Source: Enterocola sp045611845
GTDB taxonomy: Bacteria; Bacteroidota; Bacteroidia; Bacteroidales; Paludibacteraceae
Assembly (NCBI GenBank): GCA_045611845.1
Contig: JAZKXZ010000025.1
Span: forward strand, 310,001 to 374,000
Direction of reading: 5' to 3'
DNA length: 64,000 bases
Within the stretch, counting starts at the first letter, position 1. Every line of letters starts with the position of its first letter. The translations under genes were made by a program, and so were the position numbers. This document shows positions 35,501 to 41,880 of the stretch, piece after piece. Below the pieces are notes generated by a model. That model was not told the DNA's origin and searched no databases. It saw only the letters and a program-made list of their open reading frames with translations.

Positions 35501-35768
35501 TGCCACTGTGGTAGGTTGGCCAGACGAAGAAAGTGAACTAAAAATCACTGATATGATGGCAGGTAAGAAATTTGATTTAGTTATCAATATCCCTAAAAAT
35601 CAAACTCGTCGCGAACTTACCAATGGTTATAAAATACGTCGTGCTGCTATCGACCACAATATTCCATTGTTAACCAATGCTCGTTTGGCATCTGCGTTTA
35701 TTCACGCATTCTGTAGCGTGAAAGAAAGCGAGATTTCAATCAAAGCATGGGATGAATACAAAGGTTAA
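32556..35768 (+). CDS. carB: Carbamoyl-phosphate synthase large subunit (CarB)
   Basis: CarB makes carbamoyl phosphate for arginine and pyrimidines from bicarbonate, ATP and ammonia delivered by CarA. Two homologous ATP-grasp halves are visible, beginning VILLGSGALKIGQAGEFDYS and IVVLGSGAYRIGSSVEFDWC, with VRSAYALGGLGSGVC and IRPSYVLSGAAMNVC. The C-terminal MGS-like allosteric domain (YNIYATVGTQKFLAENGIDA) normally senses UMP or ornithine. The length of 1070 residues is normal. carA is not in the window. Expression is probably controlled by the leader upstream. Confidence 0.97.
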   Translation: MENCKKVILLGSGALKIGQAGEFDYSGSQALKAMREEGIETVLINPNIATIQTSEGVADRVYFLPVTPYFVTEIIKKERPDGILLAFGGQTALNCGTELYLNGTLEKYGVRVLGTSVEAIMITEDRDLFVKKLDEIEAKTPVSQAVESLEDALEVAHRIGFPVMVRSAYALGGLGSGVCTNEKEFIELCQSALAYSKQILVEESLKGWKEIEFEVIRDKNDHCFTVVPMENVDPLGIHTGESIVVAPIISLRQDQIELLQNIATKVVRHIGIVGECNIQYAFNAETNDYRIIEINARLSRSSALASKASGYPLAFVAAKLALGYSLDQIGEMGTKNSAYVAPSVDYIIAKIPRWDLGKFVGVSREIGSAMKSVGEIMSIGKSFEEIIQKGLRMIGQGMHGFVGNNLKFDDIEHALSHPTDMRIFAIAYAFEQGYTVEQIEKLTKIDPWLLTALENIYKYTLVLSSFNKIEDLTVDVMAEAKRLGFSDFQIARYVEKPEGKMHDAALRVRAHRKALEVVPTVCRINTIASENPDKTNYLYFTYGEGVKFTPNRTGAESIVVLGSGAYRIGSSVEFDWCSVNAVQTARKLGYESVMINYNPETVSTDYDMCDRLYFDELSFERVSDVLDLENPKGVIVSMGGQIPNNLAMKLDAQNVPILGTKACNIDRAEDRHKFSAMLDSLGIDQPRWRELTSFEDIDDFIAEVGFPVLIRPSYVLSGAAMNVCYDKEQVHAFLSLAAQVSKEHPVVVSQFLQNAKEIEFDAVAKDGEVVEYAISEHVEFAGVHSGDATLVFPAQNIYFETMRRVKKISKQIAKALQITGPFNIQYLAKNNDIKVIECNLRASRSFPFVSKVLNRNFIETATRIMLGAEYSKPDKSVFDIEHIGVKASQFSFARLHKADPILGVDMASTGEVGCIGDDFNEALLSSLIAVGTTIPEKNIMVSSGDAKSKVDLLEPCRELAKNGYNIYATVGTQKFLAENGIDATVVGWPDEESELKITDMMAGKKFDLVINIPKNQTRRELTNGYKIRRAAIDHNIPLLTNARLASAFIHAFCSVKESEISIKAWDEYKG

Positions 35769-35930
35769 AAGTGATTTCTAGTGGTGATTTTCTCGCCTTG
35801 TTTGCCTTCACAATCCTCATTTACGTCCAGTAAACTCCGGTTGTTCAGACTACACAAGTCTAAAAATCCCTCACTATAAATGCACTTTTAATAAACGAGA
35901 TAAACTCCCTCCTTTAAAAAATAGTCTAAA
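35769..35930 (+). repeat. 3'-end palindromic element, compound copy after carB
   Basis: Directly after the stop, AAAAGTGATTTCTAGTGGTG (left arm) pairs imperfectly with a right arm near 35862-35889 (AAAATCCCTCACTATAAATG). A second right-arm-like unit, CTCCCTCCTTTAAAAAATAG, follows at about 35905-35924. The same arms recur after the genes ending at 12095 and 37087. Confidence 0.6.
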
Positions 35931-35933
35931 TAA

Positions 35934-35976
35934 AAAACAAGAGATTGACAAATGCGTCAATCTCTTGTTTTTTTGT
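35934..35976 (+). terminator. Intrinsic terminator of carB
   Basis: The stem ACAAGAGATTGAC/GTCAATCTCTTGT is 13 bp, perfect, with a short loop and followed by T7. It is among the strongest hairpins in the window. Confidence 0.92.
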
Positions 35977-36059
35977 GTTTAATATGTTAAAAAATGCGAT
36001 AATTCTGCAATCGTTTTAAAATAATTTGTAAATAAAGTGTGAGATTGAAAAAAATGCTG

Positions 36060-36067
36060 TATCTTTG
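36060..36067 (+). promoter_or_regulatory. -7 box of the 36095 gene
   Basis: TATCTTTG matches the -7 consensus and overlaps the most upstream ATG of the frame (36065), which therefore cannot be the start. No clear -33 box was found at the right distance. Confidence 0.55.
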
Positions 36068-36094
36068 TTATGTAAACTTAAAATGGAAAAGAGT

Positions 36095-37087
36095 ATGAAA
36101 AAATTATTAATTGCATTTGTAGGATTAGCGATGTCAGTACTATCGCTGAATGCAGCTCCTGGCGAGTTAGTTGTTACTCCAGAGACTCCAAATCCTAATG
36201 GTGCTATAGTACTTACTTATACACCAACCGTGAATCAAAAATGGATGGAAACAGAGAATGTATTTCTTTATACCTGTTTAGAGCTAGACAAAAATGGTGA
36301 ATGGGCAAAAGAAAAAGCAGAGTGGTCTAAATGTAATACTAGAACCTTTATGTGGACCAAAAATTCTGATGGTACACTTACTTATACAATCTCTAACATT
36401 AAATCATATTTTGGTTTAACAGATGCTGAGGTAGAACATGTTTCTGGTATGTTTGTTATCCTTAAAAACGATAACTATCAAACAGACGACAAATATGTAG
36501 CTATCTATGCAGGAAACAAAAAGAAAGAAAAATTCAACGGTACTGTTAAATTCACTGTTCAAGTGCCAGAAGGTACTAAAGAAGTGTGGGTAGCAGGTAC
36601 ATTTGGTAAAGAAGGTGATCCACTATTCTGGAAACACGCTGATGCTAAATTACAACTTAAAAAAGTTGATGAAACTCACTTCGAAGGTACACTTAAAAAT
36701 GTTCCAGCAGATCTTCACTACTTATATGTATGGGGTCCACGTACCGACCAATCTGAATATCGTTTCAACCACCGTCCATTAGGTGCTCGTTCTGTAGTAA
36801 ACGACAAAGTAGAATACTGGGGTGACATGACTCTAAATGTTACAGTGCCTCGTAGCACAGCAGAAGTTTACGTATCTGGTAACTTCAACAATTGGGAGTA
36901 CTCTAGAATGGTAGACGCAGGTAACAACAACTGGACATTCCATGTGTCTCCAACTTCATTTGAAGGTGATGCTGTAGAATATCTATATTACTATAAAAAC
37001 AGTGCAGAAGCAGTAGAACGTGCTAACAAACGTGTAGTTAAGTTCCAAGGTTTCTCTACTCAATATGATGAAATAAAAGCTTGGTAA
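36095..37087 (+). CDS. Secreted beta-sandwich protein with glycogen-binding-like (CBM48/E-set) domains
   Basis: The signal peptide is MKKLLIAFVGLAMSVLSLNA. About three immunoglobulin-like units follow. The last two, KFTVQVPEGTKEVWVAGTFG and LNVTVPRSTAEVYVSGNFNN continuing into WEYSRMV, resemble the CBM48/AMPK-type E-set that binds alpha-glucans. No catalytic domain and no T9SS tail are seen. I chose 36095 (331 residues); 36083 is an alternative, while 36065 overlaps the promoter. A palindromic element follows the stop. Carbohydrate binding is inferred. Confidence 0.7.
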   Translation: MKKLLIAFVGLAMSVLSLNAAPGELVVTPETPNPNGAIVLTYTPTVNQKWMETENVFLYTCLELDKNGEWAKEKAEWSKCNTRTFMWTKNSDGTLTYTISNIKSYFGLTDAEVEHVSGMFVILKNDNYQTDDKYVAIYAGNKKKEKFNGTVKFTVQVPEGTKEVWVAGTFGKEGDPLFWKHADAKLQLKKVDETHFEGTLKNVPADLHYLYVWGPRTDQSEYRFNHRPLGARSVVNDKVEYWGDMTLNVTVPRSTAEVYVSGNFNNWEYSRMVDAGNNNWTFHVSPTSFEGDAVEYLYYYKNSAEAVERANKRVVKFQGFSTQYDEIKAW

Positions 37088-37090
37088 AAT

Positions 37091-37168
37091 AAGAGCGTTT
37101 TTTAAGGGCGCTTTAGGCGTTGTGTTTGTGCACACGCCTAAAAATCCCTCCTTAAAAAATCACTCTTA
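37091..37168 (+). repeat. 3'-end palindromic element, full copy
   Basis: The left arm AAGAGCGTTTTTTAAGGGCG and the right arm CCCTCCTTAAAAAATCACTC with the following TT are imperfect inverted repeats. The inner stem TAGGCG...CGCCTA closes a GC-poor loop containing GTGCAC. It starts three bases after the stop of the 36095 gene and is the best-formed of three related elements. Confidence 0.65.
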
Positions 37169-37239
37169 GTATATTAGAAGTATATTAAAACTAAAATCAA
37201 TACAATTCACTTATTTGTTTAACTCAAAACTTATTTATT

Positions 37240-38034
37240 ATGAAAAAAATTTTACTTTTTATCGCAGCTGCTATGGTTGCAATGACTGCAAGTGCACAAA
37301 ATTATCTTGCTGGTACATTACCAGGTTTAAGTTGGGATGCTGCAGGTTATCCTATTAATGGAACAGCGGTATTTGAAGATGTACCTGCTGGTACTTATGA
37401 ATTTAAAGTTACTAATGGTACATGGACAAATGCTTTAGGAACAGGTGCTGTAGATGCTTCTCAAAGTACACCAGGTTATAATCCTAGTGCTGATAACGTT
37501 ACATTTACAATTAAATCAGCAGCTACTATTACTATCTCTACTGATGGAACAAGTATTGTCTTAAAATCAACTGTACCATTTGGAAATGTTGAAATTACTT
37601 CTTATACAATTGTTGGTGCTGAAGCACTTTTAGGTGTTAACTGGGATACTAATGCAGAAGAAAACAATATGACCCAAAATGGTTCTGAATGGGTTTTAGT
37701 AAAAGAAGGTGTAGAATTAACTGCAGGTGATTATAGTTATAAGGTAGTTGGAAATCACTCTTATAGTGTATATCAATATCCACAACAAGGAGATAACACT
37801 TTAACAATTGATGCTGATGGTACTTACGACATTACTTTCACATTATATGTTGCTGATAACTATTTAGATGCAGTTGCTACTCCTGCTACTACTACAGACC
37901 TAGAAGATGTTGATGCTGAAGACGCAGTTGTTGCTGCTTATGACATCACTGGTAAACCAGTTGCTGCTGACGCTAAAGGTTTAATTATCCTTCAATATGC
38001 TTCAGGTAAAGCAGTAAAAGTATTCAATAACTAA
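37240..38034 (+). CDS. Secreted starch-binding-like protein with T9SS C-terminal sorting domain
   Basis: The signal peptide MKKILLFIAAAMVAMTASAQ is followed by two repeated beta-sandwich units, with TAVFEDVPAGTYEFKVTNGT in the first and SYTIVGAEALLGVNWDTNAE, then LTAGDYSYKVVGNHSYSVYQ, in the second; the latter is like the SusE/SusF outer-membrane starch-binding repeats. The end, VAAYDITGKPVAADAKGLII to KAVKVFNN, has the form of a type A T9SS sorting domain. It has 264 residues. The function is probably surface glycan binding; the ligand is unknown. It may be a functional neighbour of the preceding gene. Confidence 0.75.
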   Translation: MKKILLFIAAAMVAMTASAQNYLAGTLPGLSWDAAGYPINGTAVFEDVPAGTYEFKVTNGTWTNALGTGAVDASQSTPGYNPSADNVTFTIKSAATITISTDGTSIVLKSTVPFGNVEITSYTIVGAEALLGVNWDTNAEENNMTQNGSEWVLVKEGVELTAGDYSYKVVGNHSYSVYQYPQQGDNTLTIDADGTYDITFTLYVADNYLDAVATPATTTDLEDVDAEDAVVAAYDITGKPVAADAKGLIILQYASGKAVKVFNN

Positions 38035-38054
38035 TTTGAATAATTAAATAATAG

Positions 38055-38088
38055 AAACCGCAAGTTTTGTGACTTGCGGTTTTTTTTG
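38055..38088 (+). terminator. Intrinsic terminator after the 37240 gene
   Basis: A 10-bp perfect stem AAACCGCAAG/CTTGCGGTTT is followed by T8. Confidence 0.9.
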
Positions 38089-38121
38089 TACATTTGTTAG
38101 TCGTTTTTTAGCGGACACTTA

Positions 38122-39357
38122 ATGAAAAAGGTATTACTTATTACATATTACTTTCCGCCAAGTGGGGGAGCCGGTGTGCAGCGCTGGCTTAAAACCATTA
38201 AGTACTTGCCAGAGTTTGGTGTGGAGGCTATAGTGCTTACTGTGGACCCTGCAGTTGCCTCTTATCCACAAGTGGATGAAAGTTTGTGTGCTGATGTGCC
38301 TTCTTCACTAAAGGTGTATACTACTAAAACAAAAGAAATATTAAGTCTTTATAAGCGAGTTTCACCCAATAAGCAAGTGCCATACGGTGGATTTGCCAAT
38401 GAACCAAATCCAACTCTTTTGCAGAAGATTTCTCGCTTTATTCGTGGTAATTTCTTTTTGCCAGACCCACGACGTGGTTGGAATAAATTTGCACTTGCCA
38501 AGGCAAAAGAGTTGATAGAAATCGAAGGTATTACTACTATAGTAACTACATCTCCTCCGCATTCAACACAACTAATTGGTTTAGAACTTAAGAAACAATA
38601 TCCTAATATAAATTGGGTAGCTGACCTTCGTGATCCTTGGACAGATATTTACTATAACCAAGACCTTTATCCTACGTCTTGGGCACAAAAACGCAACTTA
38701 AATTATGAACGTTCTGTATTGCTTTCTGCGGATAGAATAATCACTGTAAGTGAAGATTGTAAACGCCTATTTGCAGAAAAAGCAGATGTAGCCGATAAAA
38801 TCACAGTTGTGCCAAATGGCTATGACGAGAGTGACTTTGAAGAAAATAAACTTGTGAAAGGAGAAGTAACTCCTAACTATATATTGTCTTATGTAGGAGT
38901 TATGGCTCCGCAGCACAACCTATTGCCATTAAAGGCTCTTGTGAGTGGCAGAAAGGATATAAAACTTCGTTTTGTGGGTGTTGTGAGCGAGGAAATACAA
39001 CAGGAGATAAAGTCTTGGGGTGTTAGCACCGAACTTATTCCATATGTAAGTCATAAAGAGGCGGTGAATTATATGCAGGATTCTGATGTATTATTGTTGT
39101 TTATTCCCAATGTGCCAAATAATGAAGGTATTCTTACGGGTAAACTCTTTGAATATCTTGCTTCGGGCAGAAAGATACTTCTGTTTGGACCAGAAAATGG
39201 CGATGCTATGCAACTAATATCTGAGTGTGGTGCGGGGGCTTGTTATACAGAAAACTTTTGTTTAGATAAATTTTTAAATCAGGACTATACTGGTAACGAC
39301 CATATTAAACTTTATTCTCGCAGATCGCTTGCTCAAAAGATAGCTTCTCTTTTATGA
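38122..39357 (+). CDS. Glycosyltransferase family 4-like protein
   Basis: A GT-B fold enzyme: the N-terminus VLLITYYFPPSGGAGVQRWL is typical of GT4-like enzymes that extend surface polysaccharides. NWVADLRDPWTDIYYNQDLY and VPNGYDESDFEE lie in the middle, and the acceptor/donor region LLLFIPNVPNNEGILTGKLF, EYLASGRKILLFGPENGDA near the end carries the family's nucleotide-binding glutamate. It has 411 residues. It overlaps the next glycosyltransferase by four bases (ATGA). The sugar is not predictable. Confidence 0.85.
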   Translation: MKKVLLITYYFPPSGGAGVQRWLKTIKYLPEFGVEAIVLTVDPAVASYPQVDESLCADVPSSLKVYTTKTKEILSLYKRVSPNKQVPYGGFANEPNPTLLQKISRFIRGNFFLPDPRRGWNKFALAKAKELIEIEGITTIVTTSPPHSTQLIGLELKKQYPNINWVADLRDPWTDIYYNQDLYPTSWAQKRNLNYERSVLLSADRIITVSEDCKRLFAEKADVADKITVVPNGYDESDFEENKLVKGEVTPNYILSYVGVMAPQHNLLPLKALVSGRKDIKLRFVGVVSEEIQQEIKSWGVSTELIPYVSHKEAVNYMQDSDVLLLFIPNVPNNEGILTGKLFEYLASGRKILLFGPENGDAMQLISECGAGACYTENFCLDKFLNQDYTGNDHIKLYSRRSLAQKIASLL

Positions 39358-40451
39358 AAATATTTATTATATCACAAGGTGTTCCTTCTACCTCTGCTCC
39401 ACTTAATGGCATTTTTGCGTGGGATCAAGCATTGGCACTTAAAAATCTTGGTCACGAGGTGAGTGTAATGGCGCTAGATTTTCGTCGTGTGCTAGACAGA
39501 CGCTTTGGCAAAAAATATTACAAAAAAGATGGAATAAATGTGTATCAATATTCACTTCATACAGGCATTTATCGTCGTCTTCTGCCTATTTTAGGTCGTA
39601 TCTGTGGTAAAGTATATAATGATATGCTATGTGCCGAAGGTGAGCCGGATGTGATTCACTCACACTTCTACTTTATGGGTGCAATACTTGCGTCTATGCC
39701 TACAAGACCAAATTGTCCTGTTGTGATAACAGAGCATAGTAGCAAACTAAATAAAGATGCTTCTTTGATAAGCGAACTTGATAAAAAACTTGCTCACAAG
39801 GCATACGAGTATGCAGATGGAGTAATAGCAGTGTCTAATGCTTTGGCAAAGAGATTGAAGACAAATTTCTCTGTAGATGCAGAGGTGATTCCTGATATGT
39901 TTAATCTACCAGAGGTAGAGCCAGTTGTAAAAGATAAAAATGTATTTAGAGTGGTATCTGTAGGCAGATTAGTGAAGGGTAAAGGTTTCTTCCATCTTGT
40001 AAATGCATTTTATCAAGCGCAACTACCTGAAAATTCTGAGTTAATTATTATTGGCGATGGTCCGCTTAAGGATTTCTTAAACCAATCTCTTGTAAACAAT
40101 AGAACGAGAGTAGTGGGAATGAAGAGCAGGGAAGAAATTGTTCGTTATTTGCAGTCCGCAAATATGTTTGCTTTGCTTTCTCATTCAGAAACTTTTGGAG
40201 TGTCTTGCCTTGAGGCACTTAGCGTGGGTCTTCCTGTGCTTGCTACACGTTGTGGTGGCCCAGAAGACTTTATTAATGAGTCTAACGGTATGCTTGTGCC
40301 AGTGGGCGATATGGAAGAAGCGGGTGTGGCAATTAGTAAGATGTATCTAAAGCAATATGATGCTGAGAAGATAAAGAAAGATTGCTACCAGAAATATTCT
40401 GCCGAGGCAGTGGCTCGCAAACTAGTAGAGTATTATTCTTCTATTTCTTAA
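39354..40451 (+). CDS. Glycosyltransferase family 4 protein
   Basis: This 365-residue GT-B enzyme has VPSTSAPLNGIFAWDQALAL at its N-terminus, VIHSHFYFMGAILASMPTRP and the C-terminal domain with VVSVGRLVKGKGFFHLVNAF and the EX7E-type box SETFGVSCLEALSVGLPVLA. Paired with the upstream GT4 gene and facing a convergent flippase gene, it probably takes part in capsule or O-antigen assembly. The 3' end overlaps the flippase gene by 11 bases. Confidence 0.88.
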   Translation: MKIFIISQGVPSTSAPLNGIFAWDQALALKNLGHEVSVMALDFRRVLDRRFGKKYYKKDGINVYQYSLHTGIYRRLLPILGRICGKVYNDMLCAEGEPDVIHSHFYFMGAILASMPTRPNCPVVITEHSSKLNKDASLISELDKKLAHKAYEYADGVIAVSNALAKRLKTNFSVDAEVIPDMFNLPEVEPVVKDKNVFRVVSVGRLVKGKGFFHLVNAFYQAQLPENSELIIIGDGPLKDFLNQSLVNNRTRVVGMKSREEIVRYLQSANMFALLSHSETFGVSCLEALSVGLPVLATRCGGPEDFINESNGMLVPVGDMEEAGVAISKMYLKQYDAEKIKKDCYQKYSAEAVARKLVEYYSSIS

Positions 40452-41877
40452 GTTTCAGAAACTTCAAAATATAATCCCAAAGGTCTTTGTGGAAAGTGTA
40501 GATAATACCTAGATAGGTAATACCACTTACTATGCCTTGAACTACAAGTTTAAGGTATAGGTTTTCTGTGCTAAGACCGCATAAGTAGCCTACGTATGAG
40601 ATAATAATGCCCCAAATCATAGCAGGAACAATATCTTTAAGTTGAGAACCTATCTTCAGACCAATATGTCTTTTCACTTGTAGGAGCGATACAAACCATG
40701 CCATAAAGCAAGAGATGGCATAGCCAATAAGTAGCGCCATTACCCCATATTCAAAGCAAGCAAGCACAGATGCAATAATCAAACCTCTTTTAGTAAGTTC
40801 CACCTTAAAGCTTTCTTTGCTTTTGCCTACAGAGTTTAGTGCGTTGTTGTTTATCTGATACACGCAAGTAAATAGGTTTGCAATGCAGATAAGTTGGAAA
40901 TATGGCACTGATGTAAGCCATTTTTCACCAAATAGGGTGAAGAATATTGGTTTGGCAGTGAAAATAAGGAAAATAGTACATGGTATCACAATAAGCGACG
41001 ATTTCTGTATCATTTGCCTCATGGCGTGTATCATTCTATCTCTTTCATCGTGTATTTTGGCAAAAAGGTTGTAACTGGTTTTACCGAAAATAGCACTGAA
41101 AGTGAAGTTTGATGTTTCTGCTATTTTGTTGGCTTGGGTGTAATAACCAAGTAGTCTTACTGTGTAGAATTTACCAAGTAGGAATGTGTATAGGTTGTTG
41201 AATACTGCATTTAGCATATTTGAAGATAATATGTGAATGCTAAACGATGCGTACTGCTTAAATATTTGTTTTGAGAATATTAGGTTTGGTATCCAGCGTT
41301 GCCAAATGTAGAAACAAATCACTCTTATAAAGTGATATGCTGTTTGTTGGATAACAAGTGCCCATACTCCTGCGCCGTAAAAGGCTGATGCGGCTCCTGC
41401 AATGCCACTAATAGATGTGCTTATAAAGTTTACTTTTGCTAGTTTCTTGAAGTCGAGGTCTCTTTCAATTAGGCCGTAAGGCACTATGTAGAGCGAGTTG
41501 AATATAAGGGCAAGGTTTGTTACTCTTATAAGTGCTACTAGTTTTGGTTGAGCAAAAAAGCTAGCAAGAAGTGGAGCAGTGAAAAAGAAAATAAGGTAAA
41601 GAGCGGTGGAAACTGCCAAATTTGAGTAGAAAACAGTGTTTGTATGCTCTTTTGTAATGTTTTTTGTGCGTACAAGGGCTGCAGTAAGGCCGCCTTCTAC
41701 AAGCACGTAAGAAAGTGTAGCGAAAATCATTACCATACCCATTAGCCCGTAGTCGGTAGGCGAGAGCAAGCGGGCAAGTATGATACCTATAATAAACTGA
41801 GTGCCTTGCTGGGCTACTCTATCTACAGAGCTCCAAGCAAGGGCACCAAGCATTTTATGTTTTAGATTTTCACTCAC
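40441..41877 (-). CDS. Wzx-like polysaccharide flippase (MATE/MOP superfamily)
   Basis: The 478-residue protein has about 14 hydrophobic segments, beginning MLGALAWSSVDRVAQQGTQF, with ARLLSPTDYGLMGMVMIFAT and GGLTAALVRTKNITKEHTNT as typical conserved loops of the lipopolysaccharide-biosynthesis/oligosaccharide flippase family. It moves lipid-linked sugars across the inner membrane. It converges on the two GT4 genes and starts three bases after leuS, so it may be transcribed with leuS. Confidence 0.85.
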   Translation of the reverse strand: MSENLKHKMLGALAWSSVDRVAQQGTQFIIGIILARLLSPTDYGLMGMVMIFATLSYVLVEGGLTAALVRTKNITKEHTNTVFYSNLAVSTALYLIFFFTAPLLASFFAQPKLVALIRVTNLALIFNSLYIVPYGLIERDLDFKKLAKVNFISTSISGIAGAASAFYGAGVWALVIQQTAYHFIRVICFYIWQRWIPNLIFSKQIFKQYASFSIHILSSNMLNAVFNNLYTFLLGKFYTVRLLGYYTQANKIAETSNFTFSAIFGKTSYNLFAKIHDERDRMIHAMRQMIQKSSLIVIPCTIFLIFTAKPIFFTLFGEKWLTSVPYFQLICIANLFTCVYQINNNALNSVGKSKESFKVELTKRGLIIASVLACFEYGVMALLIGYAISCFMAWFVSLLQVKRHIGLKIGSQLKDIVPAMIWGIIISYVGYLCGLSTENLYLKLVVQGIVSGITYLGIIYTFHKDLWDYILKFLKLKK

Positions 41878-41880
41878 GGA

